Shown here: piece by piece, positions 27,283 to 36,810 of the stretch
Layout: each line of letters begins with the position of its first letter
Position numbering within the stretch: the first letter of the stretch is position 1
Assembly: GCF_900108315.1 (NCBI RefSeq)
Contig: NZ_FNVB01000002.1
Coordinates: 930,001 to 994,000, forward strand
Reading direction: 5' to 3'
DNA: 64,000 nucleotides
From: Saccharopolyspora kobensis
GTDB taxonomy: Bacteria; Actinomycetota; Actinomycetes; Mycobacteriales; Pseudonocardiaceae
Notes under the pieces: model-generated
Seen by the model: only the letters and a program-made list of their open reading frames with translations
What the model was told of the DNA's origin: nothing
Database searches by the model: none
Translations under genes and position numbers: made by a program

Positions 27283-28530
27283 TCACTGCGGCGGGCCGTT
27301 CACCTGCTGCTGGGAGGCTCCCGATGCTTGGGCGTAGGCGGCGATGACCGCTTCGAGCGTTGCCGGGTCGATCACGTCGTCGATGTGCGAAAAACCGTTC
27401 GGGGCGCGGCGTTCGACCTCGTCGATGACGTTCTCCGGGCCGCCTCGGCGGTTTCGGAGCACGATCTCGCTGGTGGTCGCCAAGCGGTCGTGCTGGTAGG
27501 CCAGCAGTGCTTCGGCGGGATCGGAGCACTGCGCCAAGTGGCCGCCGAGGCAGGTGGCGTCGAGGATCGCCTGCCCTGCTCCGTTGGAGCCCATCGGGTA
27601 CATCGGGTGGGCCGCGTCGCCCAGCAGCGTCACCCGACCGCGGGTCCAGGCGGGCAGCGGATCGCGGTCGCACATCGGGAACTCGAAGATCTCCTCGGTG
27701 GCCTCGACCAGCCCGGCGTGGTCGACCGCGGGCGACCGGAACCGCCCGATGTAGCGGGCCAGCTCCGCCCGGTCGCCGGGCCTGGCCCAGTCCTGGCGCT
27801 TCGGCGGCGCTGCACCGGGTTTCCCGGTCTGCACGCAGATCGCCCAGTTGGTGAGCCGGGTACCGGGACTCCGGCCCGCCGCGATCGGGTAGACGACCAG
27901 CTTGGCCGCGGTGCCACCTGCGACGATCATCGAACGGCCGCCGTCGAACTCCGGCCAGTCGGTCGCGCCGCGCCACATCATGACACCGTTCCACCGGGGA
28001 GGCCCTTCCGCTGGGAAGAGGATGGAGCGCACCGTCGAATGGATGCCGTCGGCGGCCACCAGGACGTCGCCGCGCTCGGTGACCGGGGCGCCACCGCGCC
28101 GGTCTGCGAAGTGCGCCTGGACTCCGCCGGCGTCCTGGGTGAACGCGGTGAGCCGGTGTCCGGTCCGCACCGCGTCGGCACCCAGGCGTGCTCGGACCGC
28201 ACGCAGCAGCACGGCCTGCAACCTGCCCCGGTGCAGGCAGAACTGCGGGAAGTCGAATCCGGCGTCGAGCCCGCACGGCTTGCGCAGGATCACCGGCCCG
28301 AGTCGGTGGGCGTAGCAGAGCTCGCGAGTGCGGATCCCGATCTCGTCCAGCGGGTCGAGCAGGCCGAGCGCGGCCAGCTCCTTGACCGCGTGCGGCAGCG
28401 CGTTGATCCCGACGCCCAGTTCGGTGGTGTGTTGGCTCTGCTCGTGGACCGCGCAGTCGATTCCTTCGCGGTGCAGGTGCAGAGCGGTGGTCAGGCCACC
28501 GATCCCGGCTCCGACGATGATGACCTTCAC
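27283..28530 (-). CDS. FAD-dependent aromatic monooxygenase
   Basis: 415 residues of the group A flavin hydroxylase family. FAD motif VGAGIGGLTTALHLHREG at the N-terminus, DG motif (LVAADGIHSTVR) and the second FAD motif GDAAHPMYPMGSNGAGQAI, which resembles PhzS-type and 3-hydroxybenzoate/salicylate hydroxylases. Would add oxygen to an aromatic ring using NAD(P)H. GTG 28530 has GGAGG 5 bases upstream. The VOC gene follows at its stop, so the pair may handle the same aromatic compound. Confidence 0.9.
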   Translation of the reverse strand: MKVIIVGAGIGGLTTALHLHREGIDCAVHEQSQHTTELGVGINALPHAVKELAALGLLDPLDEIGIRTRELCYAHRLGPVILRKPCGLDAGFDFPQFCLHRGRLQAVLLRAVRARLGADAVRTGHRLTAFTQDAGGVQAHFADRRGGAPVTERGDVLVAADGIHSTVRSILFPAEGPPRWNGVMMWRGATDWPEFDGGRSMIVAGGTAAKLVVYPIAAGRSPGTRLTNWAICVQTGKPGAAPPKRQDWARPGDRAELARYIGRFRSPAVDHAGLVEATEEIFEFPMCDRDPLPAWTRGRVTLLGDAAHPMYPMGSNGAGQAILDATCLGGHLAQCSDPAEALLAYQHDRLATTSEIVLRNRRGGPENVIDEVERRAPNGFSHIDDVIDPATLEAVIAAYAQASGASQQQVNGPPQ

Positions 28531-29129
28531 AGTCGCCTCCTGCGCAGACCTCACCCCTAGGGTGGCCGAGGTGGGCGGAGTGCACTACCGCCGGTCGGCA
28601 TCCGGTTGTTGGGCGGGGTCGATCGTCAGTCGGGCCCCTTGCGTTGGTTCTCTGTGGTCGGCCCCGGTTTCCGAGTTGATCGGGGCTTTTCTCGCGCGAA
28701 GTCGTCGATGCCTGCGCCTGGGGTGGGACGGTTCCGCGCGAATCGCGGAAGCCTCGGACCATCCTTGACCGTCGCGCTCACGAGCCGGCCGCTCCGCATT
28801 GACTGTTCGAGCGTTTGATTCGACGTTGAAGGTGCCGACTTCCCTCGGCGCAGAGGGTCACCGCCGTCTGCCGCCGAACGAGCACCCCGCGCCCGCGAAC
28901 ACGAGCAGGGTGTGTTTTCCGGCGGGTTTCCGGTATCGGTGATGGATCGGGGACGTTCAGGACGGCTTCGCAGGCGTGGTTTCGCCGCTTCCTGCTGAGA
29001 CGTCGTCAGCTTCGGAATTCCGGTGATCTTCTTGCTGCGGCTTCTTGGTCGTGCTGCTGATCGGCTTGTCGTGTAGGGGTTTTCGCGTTTTCGGGGCCTT
29101 GATCACCTGATCGAGGGATGGTTATTGAA
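28531..29129. other. Intergenic region between divergent genes
   Basis: About 600 bases with no supported gene on either strand. It should hold the promoter of the FAD monooxygenase (left) and, at its right end, the SOS-like box of the HNH gene. Otherwise nothing clear. Confidence 0.5.
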
Positions 29130-29145
29130 TCGAAATTTCGTTCGA
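29130..29145. promoter_or_regulatory. SOS-box-like LexA site
   Basis: TCGAAATTTCGTTCGA, one change from the actinobacterial LexA consensus TCGAAC-N4-GTTCGA, inside a longer AATCGAA...TTCGATT dyad. It lies 20 bases before the start of the 13E12 HNH gene. Confidence 0.65.
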
Positions 29146-29164
29146 TTGCTGTGAGAATGGGTGC

Positions 29165-30523
29165 GTGGACGTCATGGAGTTGGTTTCCGGGTCGGGTGCG
29201 GGTGATCGAAGCCCGCAGTCGGCTGTTGCGGCCTGCTCCGATTCGGAGCTGATGGCCGTGATCAGTGATGCCGAAGCCGTGATGCGGGCCGCGATGGCAG
29301 TGCAGCTGCGGGCCATCGCTGAAGCCGAGGAGCGTCGCATTCCCACCGGGCAGGGTGCGCGGAAGACCGAGACGTGGTTGCGGGCCACGCTCAACATCGC
29401 CGCGGGCGAGGCGAAGAACCGGGTGCTGGCGGCGCGGATGGCCACCGAGCGCACCAATCTGCAGGGCGAGACGATCCCTGCCGAACTGCCCGCCACGGCC
29501 GAAGCCATCGCTGCTGGGGCGATGACGGTGGCGCATGCACGAGTGATCATCGACGGCGTGCGCCGGATGGCACCGGTCTGCACTCCTGTCGAGCTGGGCC
29601 AGGCCGAGTCGATGCTTGCCGGATACGCGCGCGACCACTGCCCGCACGACTTGGCGAAGCTCGCCGAGCGGATCCGCTACTACTTCGACCAGGACGGGGC
29701 GTTCCGCACCGAAGAAGTTCAGCACGCATTGAGGGAGTTGCACTACGGCACCGCCGCCGACGGGATGACCGTGATCAACGCACGTCTCGACCGGGAAACC
29801 GGCGCGAAGTTCCGCGCTGCGCTGCAGCCGCTGGCCGCGCCCCGCCCCACCGTGGACGGCGAGCCCGACCCGCGCGGTCCCGGCCAGCGCAACGCCGATG
29901 CCCTCAACGCGCTGCTGGACATCGCCATCGCTTCCGAGCAGCTGCCGCGCTCCGGTGGCCAGCGTCCGCACATCACGGTGACCATCGACTTCGACGACCT
30001 CGCCCGTGCACTCCGGGAACCCGGCGTGCTCCCGGGAACTCTGACCGCGACCGGTCAGCCGATCACCGCCGCCAACGTCCGACGGCTGGCCTGCGATGCC
30101 GAGATCCTCCCGGTCGTCCTCGGCAGTGACGGACTCCCCCTGGACGTCGGTCGTGCCGAGCGGACCGCTCCGCCCCACCTCCGGGCTGCGCTGCAGTTGC
30201 GTGACGGCACGTGCGCTTTTCCGGCATGCGACCGGCCGCCGGGGACACCGGAGGCACATCACATCGAGAGCTGGGTCGATGGCGGGGCCACCGATCTGGC
30301 CAACCTCGTCATGCTCTGCGGCCACCACCACCGAGCCGTCCACACCCAGCACTGGACCATCACCGTCGAGGACAACCGACCGGTCTTCACCCCACCCACC
30401 ACAGTGGACCCCGAGCGGAGACCGAGACCGGGCGGTCGGCCCGTCGGAGCCGAGCACAACACCCTCCTCCAGCAGGTCATCCCACGACCACGCCGATCCG
30501 AGGAGACAACACATGCCGCCTGA
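29165..30523 (+). CDS. 13E12-repeat/DUF222 HNH endonuclease-like protein
   Basis: 452 residues. DUF222 domain (residues ~20-310) followed by an HNH module with zinc Cys (CAFPACDRPP), HHIESWVDGGATDLANLVMLC and GHHHRAVH. This family is repeated in actinobacterial genomes and some mycobacterial members are LexA-regulated; the SOS-like box here agrees. Role in DNA damage response or mobile-element biology is still unclear. GTG 29165 or ATG 29174. Confidence 0.88.
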   Translation: MDVMELVSGSGAGDRSPQSAVAACSDSELMAVISDAEAVMRAAMAVQLRAIAEAEERRIPTGQGARKTETWLRATLNIAAGEAKNRVLAARMATERTNLQGETIPAELPATAEAIAAGAMTVAHARVIIDGVRRMAPVCTPVELGQAESMLAGYARDHCPHDLAKLAERIRYYFDQDGAFRTEEVQHALRELHYGTAADGMTVINARLDRETGAKFRAALQPLAAPRPTVDGEPDPRGPGQRNADALNALLDIAIASEQLPRSGGQRPHITVTIDFDDLARALREPGVLPGTLTATGQPITAANVRRLACDAEILPVVLGSDGLPLDVGRAERTAPPHLRAALQLRDGTCAFPACDRPPGTPEAHHIESWVDGGATDLANLVMLCGHHHRAVHTQHWTITVEDNRPVFTPPTTVDPERRPRPGGRPVGAEHNTLLQQVIPRPRRSEETTHAA

Positions 30524-30753
30524 GCCGCCCACCTCGGGCGGCCGCCCCCGCACGCCTAAATCACCTGAACCGAGCGCGCCGGCTCCTCGGTCTCCGCCTG
30601 GTGCACGTGAACACCGCCCTGGATGCAACCCGCTTGGACCGCGTGGCCGTGGGCGTGCCGAACCTGGTCGACGGGGTCGGGCGGCAGCGGGCAGCGGCAT
30701 TCGGCGGTCCCGGTCGGGGTACCCGAGGTGGCGACCGGACACGGGAGGTCGGC

Positions 30754-31575
30754 ATGCAATCAGGTGGGCAGGTGGTCGTCGGGGTGGACGGTTCCCCGGC
30801 ATCGCTGGCAGCTGCCGCGTGGGCCGCCGACGAGGCCGAGCTCCGGCACGCCGAGCAGGTGCGGTTCGTGATGGTGTCCGGTGATCGAACGACCGACGAC
30901 GAAGCCCGGGCGACCGTCGGTCCGGTAACGAGCAGGTTCGCCGAGCGCCGGTCCGGCGTGGAGGCGACCTCCGACGTCGTGCGCGGCGACCCCGCCGACG
31001 TGCTGGTCGGGCTCTCCGGCAGCGCGGAGCTGGTCGCGGTCGGTTCACGCGGGCGCAGCCCGCTGGCCGCGACGATGCTCGGGTCGGTCAGCGCCAAGCT
31101 GGCCGCGCACGCGCTGTGCCCGACCGTGGTCGTGCGGGAGCACCGCAGCAGCGGGCCGGTGGTGGTCGGGCTGGACAACTCCCCGCGCAGTCGCGCTGCG
31201 CTGCGATTCGCGTTCGACGCCGCAGCAAGGTACGGGTGCGAGCTCGTGGCCGCGCAGGTGTGGCAGGACTTCGATTACGCACCCGTCGTACCGCCCCTGG
31301 ACTACGAACTGGAACAGCTGCGCGATGGAGCTCTGCGCAGCCTCGCCGAGCAGCTGGCGGGATGCACCGAGGACTACCCGGACGTGCCGGTCGAGCGGAT
31401 CGCGCCGCGCGGGCACCCGGTGGCCGCGCTCTCCGGTGCAGCGGAGCAGGCGCGGCTGCTGGTCGTCGGCCACCGGGGGCGCGGCGGGTTCACCGGTCTC
31501 CTGCTGGGCTCAGTGGCGATGGGCGTGCTGCAGCACGCGCAATGCCCGGTAGCCGTCGTCCGGGATGGGCACTGA
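30754..31575 (+). CDS. Universal stress protein with two UspA domains
   Basis: 273 residues: domain 1 ~residues 6-130 (VVVGVDGSPASLAAAAWAA ... GSRGRSPLAATMLGSVS) and domain 2 ~136-270 (VVVGLDNSPRSRAALRFAF ... GHRGRGGFTGLLLGSVA). Both have the G-2x-G-9x-G(S/T) ATP-binding pattern. Tandem USPs of this type are often part of the dormancy/hypoxia response. ATG 30754 follows GGGAGG. Confidence 0.92.
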   Translation: MQSGGQVVVGVDGSPASLAAAAWAADEAELRHAEQVRFVMVSGDRTTDDEARATVGPVTSRFAERRSGVEATSDVVRGDPADVLVGLSGSAELVAVGSRGRSPLAATMLGSVSAKLAAHALCPTVVVREHRSSGPVVVGLDNSPRSRAALRFAFDAAARYGCELVAAQVWQDFDYAPVVPPLDYELEQLRDGALRSLAEQLAGCTEDYPDVPVERIAPRGHPVAALSGAAEQARLLVVGHRGRGGFTGLLLGSVAMGVLQHAQCPVAVVRDGH

Positions 31576-31600
31576 CGGGCTCGTGGCACCTGCACCCGTG

Positions 31601-32593
31601 TCACCGCTCGTCCACGGACTCCGCCAACCTCCCGAAGCGCATCATCACCTGCGGCATCCCGGGGAAGCCGAGGCCTGCCGCCAGCCCGGACCGGACCTCC
31701 GCCAGGTGCAGCGGTTGTGTCATGACGGAGACGACCAGCCCGCGAGCGGTCGCCTCCAGCCACGTCTGCTCCACCGCGGAACCCACGCGGATCTGTTCTG
31801 CCGGCCCATCGGCCCCGGAACCCACGAGGAGCACCGCTTCCCGCTGGATGCGCGCGGAGAGCACGTGCTCGTCGGGCAACCGGGTGCGGCCGGTGGTCAG
31901 GCCCACCGCGGCCAGCCCCCGCTCACCGAGCCCCTCGCGGCGCAGACCGTCACCGGTGACCGTCGTCCACGAGGAAAGCTCCCGCTGGTAGTCGGCGTTG
32001 CCGCGGAACACGCGCCCCGCGTAGGTCAGCAGCCTCGCAACGCCCAACGCCTCGTCGGCGCCGGAGACCCAGCGACCGGTGACCCCGGGAGCCGCGATGG
32101 CCTCCAGCAGCACGTCCAGGGTGCTCGCCGGCAGCCCCGGCCCGTCGAACGGGCGTCGGCAACTCCAGCGGTCGAGCACCGCTGCCCCGCGACGCCGCTC
32201 CGCTTCGCTCGGATCAGCCCGCCCGGTCGCGGTGACCGTGGCCGTCACCAATCCGGAACTGGAGCCGAACTCCACTTCCGCGGTCCATCTCAGGCTGCGG
32301 ATGGCCAGCACCAGGTTCGCCAACGCCGCGCCGCAGGAGATGCGGCGGTCCCGGCCTTCCGGGTCGTGCTGCACCAGCAGGGTCGGACGTTCGCGCAGTT
32401 CCGCGCTCCGTCCGCGCAGCGCGAGCGACCACGGGCGCGAGTTGTGCACCGACGGCGCGTTCTGGACCGCTCGATTGATGACCACCGATTCCGCCGCCGA
32501 CCACTCCCCCGGTGCCTGGCGGCCTCCGACCTCACCCGCGGCCGTGTTCATCCGCTTCCCCCCTTCGCCTCGGGTTGCTGGGAAGTTCGTCAT
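31601..32593 (-). CDS. Acg-type nitroreductase-fold FMN protein
   Basis: 330 residues. VVINRAVQNAPSVHNSRPW near the N-terminus is the Acg/nitroreductase signature; later RWSCRRPFDGP and VMTQPLHLAEVRSG complete two half-folds of the FMN domain. Acg proteins bind FMN and often lack reductase activity, acting as flavin stores under hypoxia. Convergent with the USP gene. Start ATG 32593 (GGAGAG 5 bases upstream) or ATG 32551 (GGGGGGAAG upstream). Confidence 0.85.
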   Translation of the reverse strand: MTNFPATRGEGGKRMNTAAGEVGGRQAPGEWSAAESVVINRAVQNAPSVHNSRPWSLALRGRSAELRERPTLLVQHDPEGRDRRISCGAALANLVLAIRSLRWTAEVEFGSSSGLVTATVTATGRADPSEAERRRGAAVLDRWSCRRPFDGPGLPASTLDVLLEAIAAPGVTGRWVSGADEALGVARLLTYAGRVFRGNADYQRELSSWTTVTGDGLRREGLGERGLAAVGLTTGRTRLPDEHVLSARIQREAVLLVGSGADGPAEQIRVGSAVEQTWLEATARGLVVSVMTQPLHLAEVRSGLAAGLGFPGMPQVMMRFGRLAESVDER

Positions 32594-32617
32594 GAGATCT
32601 CTCCACATCGGATCCGG

Positions 32618-32866
32618 TCACGCGCGACGTCTTCGCTCGGTCAGCGTCTCCAGCCGCCGCCGGTACTCCTCCTCGTCGATCTCCCCGCGCGCGAAGCGCT
32701 CCGCCAGCACCTCCTCGGCACGAGTGCTACCGGAATCAGATCGTCCGGTCCGCTGGAGGTAGCGCACCAGCGCGATGATCGCGACGACCACGAGCACCCA
32801 GAACAGCACCATCCCCACCGCCATCACCAGCATCCCGAGAAGGCCCCATGCGCCCCCGTAGTACAT
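32618..32866 (-). CDS. SHOCT-domain small membrane protein
   Basis: 82 residues: one long hydrophobic segment (residues ~8-38) and a C-terminal SHOCT motif (LAERFARGEIDEEEYRRRLETL). ATG 32866 has GGGAGG 6 bases upstream; a longer frame has no such site. It lies 24 bases upstream of the Acg gene's start, in the same direction, so both are likely one unit. Confidence 0.85.
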   Translation of the reverse strand: MYYGGAWGLLGMLVMAVGMVLFWVLVVVAIIALVRYLQRTGRSDSGSTRAEEVLAERFARGEIDEEEYRRRLETLTERRRRA

Positions 32867-33023
32867 CGCGATCCCTCCCGCAACAGCGCGTGCCGCCACC
32901 GTGACTCCACTGTTCGTCGAGCTGCGGCACCGGCCAAGAGGCGATGGTCACCGGCCTGCCGAATGCGGTGAGTGACGACCCCGCTCACCGGCGGGGGTAA
33001 CTGGACCGGAATCCGTATGGGCG

Positions 33024-33044
33024 GGGACTGCCCGGGGTAGTCCC
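33024..33044. promoter_or_regulatory. Inverted repeat upstream of the sugar porter
   Basis: GGGACT and AGTCCC arms 9 bases apart, 36 bases before the sugar-porter start. The arms equal half-sites of the mycobacterial DosR box, but the spacing is wrong (2 in DosR), so the binder is unknown. Confidence 0.35.
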
Positions 33045-33080
33045 GACAGGATCGCGTCCGGAGTGAGCTTGGGGGTCACC

Positions 33081-34505
33081 ATGGTTCAGGGCTTCTCGAC
33101 TGAGCCGGGTACGCACGGTCCGATCACCGACGCGCGGCGGGCCGCCATGCGCAAGGTCTGGGTCTGGGCGGTGATCATCGCGGTCGGTGGTTTCCTGTTC
33201 GGGTTCGACACCGGTGTGATCTCCGGGGCGCTGCTCTACCTCGCGCCGGAGTTCGACCTCAGCCCGGCGATGCAGGGCGGCGTGGTCAGCGTTCTGCTGC
33301 TCGGTGCGATGGTCGGCGCCCTGGGGATCGGTGGCATCGCGGACCGGCTGGGGCGGCGGCCGGTGCTCGGGCTGGAAGGTGCGGTGTTCCTCGCCGGAAC
33401 CGCACTGGCCGTGTCCGCCCAGAACTACGCGACTCTCATGGTGGCGCGCGTCGTCCTGGGGCTGGCGGTCGGCTCCGCCTCGGCCACCGTGCCGATCTAC
33501 CTGTCCGAGATCGCACCGACTGCGATCCGGGGCCGCGTGCTGACCCTCAACCAGCTGATGATCACCATCGGCATCCTCTCCGCCTACGTCGTCAACGTGA
33601 TCTTCTCCCCAGCCGGCGCCTGGCGGTGGATGCTCGGCATGGGCGCAATACCGGCACTGGTGCTGGTGGCCGCGGGCCTCGGGCTCGTTCCGGAATCGGC
33701 GCGGTGGTTGCTCGACAAGGGCAGGCGCGACGAGGCCAAGCGCACGATCATGCTGGTCACCGACGAAGCGACCGCGGAGCGGTTGATCTCCGCCCACGAC
33801 GCGCATCAGCATCGGCCGGTCCCGCCGCAGCGCGGCGAGACGCGGAAGTCCGGCTGGGCGGCGCTGCTCTCCGCGGCGGTGCGCCCGGCGCTGATCGTCG
33901 GGCTGGTGCTGGCCGCCGTGCAACAGTTCGGCGGCATCAACACGATCATCTACTACGCGCCGACCATCATGACCCAGACCGGGCTCAGCGCCTCGAACTC
34001 CATCGTGTACTCGATCGCGATCGGCGTGATCAACCTGATCATGGCCGTCGTGGCCATCAAGCTGATCGACAAGGTGGGGCGCCGTCCGCTGCTCATCATC
34101 TCGCTGGCGGGCATGGCGATCAGCATCGGGATGCTGGGCGCGTCGTTCGCGCTGGGCATGCCGCCGGTGGTGACCCTGCTGTTCATGGTCGTCTACATCG
34201 CCGTCTACTCGGGCGGTCTAGGGCCGATCTTCTGGACGCTGATCGGCGAGCTGTTCCCGCCGTCCGCGCGCGCCGACGGTTCCAGCGCCTGCACCGCCGT
34301 GAACTGGGCCTCCAACTTCACCGTGAGCGCAGCGTTCCTGCCCGTCGTCACGGCGATCGGTGCGGCCGACACCTTCTACATCTTCGCGGGAATCTGCGTC
34401 TTCGCGCTGCTTTTCGTCTTCCGCTACGTGCCGGAGACGCGGAACAAGGACTACCCGCAGATCGACAGCTCCCTGCGGCAGCGCTTCCACCTGCAGACGA
34501 CTTGA
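33081..34505 (+). CDS. MFS sugar porter
   Basis: 474 residues, 12 membrane helices. Sugar-porter signatures: GFLFGFDTGVISGAL in helix 1, ADRLGRRPVL, PESARWLLDKGR (residues ~205-217), QQFGGINTIIYYAPTI in helix 7, and VPETRNKDY near the end. Proton/sugar symport across the membrane, probably for glucose or a polyol. ATG 33081 follows a TTGGGGG. The FUSC gene overlaps its stop (TTGA). Confidence 0.93.
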   Translation: MVQGFSTEPGTHGPITDARRAAMRKVWVWAVIIAVGGFLFGFDTGVISGALLYLAPEFDLSPAMQGGVVSVLLLGAMVGALGIGGIADRLGRRPVLGLEGAVFLAGTALAVSAQNYATLMVARVVLGLAVGSASATVPIYLSEIAPTAIRGRVLTLNQLMITIGILSAYVVNVIFSPAGAWRWMLGMGAIPALVLVAAGLGLVPESARWLLDKGRRDEAKRTIMLVTDEATAERLISAHDAHQHRPVPPQRGETRKSGWAALLSAAVRPALIVGLVLAAVQQFGGINTIIYYAPTIMTQTGLSASNSIVYSIAIGVINLIMAVVAIKLIDKVGRRPLLIISLAGMAISIGMLGASFALGMPPVVTLLFMVVYIAVYSGGLGPIFWTLIGELFPPSARADGSSACTAVNWASNFTVSAAFLPVVTAIGAADTFYIFAGICVFALLFVFRYVPETRNKDYPQIDSSLRQRFHLQTT

Positions 34506-35653
34506 GCGAGTTCACCGGAAGAGCCGGTCAGACCTTCGGAAAGGCCTGGCGGAGGGTTGCCGCGGACTTCTGGCCGCTGCTGCAGACCACTCTCGCGGTC
34601 GTCGTCTCGTGGGTGCTGGCCGGTCAGCTGCACAACAGCCCGTTCTTCGCCCCGGTCGCCGCGGTGGTCGCGCTCAACGCCGATCGCGGCGAGCGCGGCA
34701 TCAACGCCGTCCGGCTGATGCTCGGCGTGATCGTCGGGATCGTGGTCGCCGACATCGCCCTGCTGGGACACACTTCGAGGACCGTCGTACTCGCGGGAGC
34801 GACGTTCGTGGCCATGCTGATCTCGTTCGCGCTGGGCGGTTCTCGGCTGGTGATCGCCCAGGCCGCGGCCGGGGCGATCCTCACCGTCACCATCGGAGAT
34901 CCGGCAGCAGGCACCGGGCGTCTGCTGGATGCGCTGATCGGCGCCGGAGTTGCTCTGGTGATCTCGCAGGTGCTTTTCCCCGCTGAACCGCTGAAGCTGT
35001 TGCGGCGCGCGGAGATGGCGGCGCTGGACGAAGTCGCGACCGCGCTCTCCCTCACCTGCAAGGCGCTCCGGACCCACGACAACACCTTCGCCGCGCAGGC
35101 GATCGACACCCTGCGCAATGCGGAGGATCCGCTCAGCGCGCTTTCCGGCATCCGCAAGCGCATTCGCGACGTGGCGCGGCGGGCGCCGTACTGGTGGCGC
35201 GGCGTGGCCGCCATCCGCCGGGAGGCCGAGCATTCCGGTGAGCTCGATCTGCTCGACAGCAGTTGCGTGACGCTCGTGCGCACGGTGAAGGCGACCGAGG
35301 AGAACCGGGTGCTGCTGGCACCCGCGATCGAACAACTCACCTGTGCCGCACGCACTCTGCAGCACTCGCTCAACGACGGTGCAGCCCGCCAGCGTGCCGC
35401 CGACCGGGCGCTGACGGCCGCCCGCGCCGTCGCGGCGATCGATCCGGGCAGCGATCAGCAGCTCAGCGCGGCCTGCGGGGCGGTGCGCATGGTCGCCACC
35501 GACCTCGTGGTCTTCGCCGGAGTCGAGGTCGGCGAGGCCAAAGCCGCAGTGCGCGGCGAAATCGAGCGGCCCGCGGTGATTCCGCCGGTGGCGCCGAGGC
35601 GAATTCCCTTCGCCCACCGGTTCCGGTTGCGAGGTGCCGCACATCCGAGGTGA
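34502..35653 (+). CDS. FUSC-family (aromatic acid exporter-like) membrane protein
   Basis: 383 residues, membrane part in the first ~160 (LLQTTLAVVVSWVLAGQL, APVAAVVALNAD, VIVGIVVADIALL) then a long soluble helical region. Family members export aromatic acids or similar anions. TTG 34502 overlaps the porter stop; this rare start is the only one that fits the N-terminus. Confidence 0.8.
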   Translation: MSEFTGRAGQTFGKAWRRVAADFWPLLQTTLAVVVSWVLAGQLHNSPFFAPVAAVVALNADRGERGINAVRLMLGVIVGIVVADIALLGHTSRTVVLAGATFVAMLISFALGGSRLVIAQAAAGAILTVTIGDPAAGTGRLLDALIGAGVALVISQVLFPAEPLKLLRRAEMAALDEVATALSLTCKALRTHDNTFAAQAIDTLRNAEDPLSALSGIRKRIRDVARRAPYWWRGVAAIRREAEHSGELDLLDSSCVTLVRTVKATEENRVLLAPAIEQLTCAARTLQHSLNDGAARQRAADRALTAARAVAAIDPGSDQQLSAACGAVRMVATDLVVFAGVEVGEAKAAVRGEIERPAVIPPVAPRRIPFAHRFRLRGAAHPR

Positions 35654-35710
35654 CCCGGCTCAGCGCGTGCGGTGCGCGCGAGCCTGAAAGTTCAACCCAG
35701 GGAGGTTTCG

Positions 35711-36754
35711 GTGAGAGCGATGACGGTGGTGCCGGGCGTGCCAGGTACGGCCGGTGTCAGCAGCAGGCCAGAGCCCTCGGTCAGCGACGGCGACGTCCTG
35801 GTGGAGGGGCTGTCGGTCGGGATTTGCGGCACTGACGCCGAAATCGTCAACGGCGGCCACGGGGCCGCGCCATCGGGGCGCGAAGAGCTGATCCTCGGGC
35901 ACGAATCCCACGGCCGCGTGCTCGAAGCGCCGGACGGCAGCGGATTCGCCGCGGGCGATGTCGTCGCGGGCATCGTGCGGCGGCCGGACGACTGCCCGTG
36001 CTGCCGGGCCGGGCAGTGGGACTTCTGCCGGACCGGCCGCTACGTCGAGCGCGGGATCCAGCGCGCGGACGGTTTCGGCAGCCAGCGCTGGCGGGTGCCG
36101 GCGGAGTTCCTGGTCAAGCTCGACCCGGGCCTCGGCGAGACCGGCGTGCTGATGGAGCCGACGACGATCGTGACCAAGGCGTGGGAGCAGGTCCAGTACA
36201 TCCGCCGCCGCGCCTGCCACGTCGGCGACGTCGCGCTGATCACCGGCGCCGGCCCGATCGGGCTGCTCGCGGCGATGATCAGCGTGCAGCTCGGCTACGA
36301 CACGCACGTCTACGACCGCAGCGACGCCGGTGCCAAACCCGAACTGGTCAGAGCTCTTGGCGGCACCTTCCACGTCGCCGACGCGGTCACCGACATCGGG
36401 GTCCGCCCGGATGCGGTGGTGGAGGCCACCGGCGCCGGGGTCGTGGTGGCCGACCTGATGCAGGTGGTGGGGCCCAACGCGGTGCTCTGCCTGACCGGCC
36501 TCGGTTCGGGCACGCACCGGATCCCGATGGAGATGGACCGGGTCAACAGCTGGTTCGTGATGGGGAACCAGGTGGTGGTCGGCTCGGTGAACGCCAACCG
36601 CAGCCACTACGAGCGAGCGGCGGACCACCTGGCGGGAGCGGACCGGGGTTGGCTGCGGGCGCTCCTGACCCGCAAGGTCCCGCTGTCCTCGTGGACCGAC
36701 GCCCTGGAGCGCAGGCCGGACGACATCAAGGTCGTCGTGGACCTGCAGGCCTGA
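35711..36754 (+). CDS. Zinc alcohol dehydrogenase, glucose 1-dehydrogenase-like
   Basis: 347 residues. Catalytic zinc ligands in GICGTDAEI and GHESHG, structural zinc Cys cluster (DCPCCRAGQWDFC), Rossmann motif GAGPIGLLAAM. The organisation matches archaeal/actinobacterial glucose dehydrogenases. With the sugar porter nearby it could oxidise an imported sugar. GTG 35711 (GGAGG 5 bases before) gives the best start; ATG 35720 is possible. Confidence 0.88.
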   Translation: MRAMTVVPGVPGTAGVSSRPEPSVSDGDVLVEGLSVGICGTDAEIVNGGHGAAPSGREELILGHESHGRVLEAPDGSGFAAGDVVAGIVRRPDDCPCCRAGQWDFCRTGRYVERGIQRADGFGSQRWRVPAEFLVKLDPGLGETGVLMEPTTIVTKAWEQVQYIRRRACHVGDVALITGAGPIGLLAAMISVQLGYDTHVYDRSDAGAKPELVRALGGTFHVADAVTDIGVRPDAVVEATGAGVVVADLMQVVGPNAVLCLTGLGSGTHRIPMEMDRVNSWFVMGNQVVVGSVNANRSHYERAADHLAGADRGWLRALLTRKVPLSSWTDALERRPDDIKVVVDLQA

Positions 36755-36810
36755 CCCGGCCCGCGATCGCCTCCCGCGGTTCTCGCCCGTGCTGGCACAA
36801 TCACGCGGTT

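Noticed and set aside
26792..28762. 656-residue minus-strand frame
   Set aside because: Its end is the VOC gene, the rest is antisense to or a shifted frame of the FAD monooxygenase.
33024..33044. DosR box
   Set aside because: Half-sites match but the spacer is 9 rather than 2 bases.
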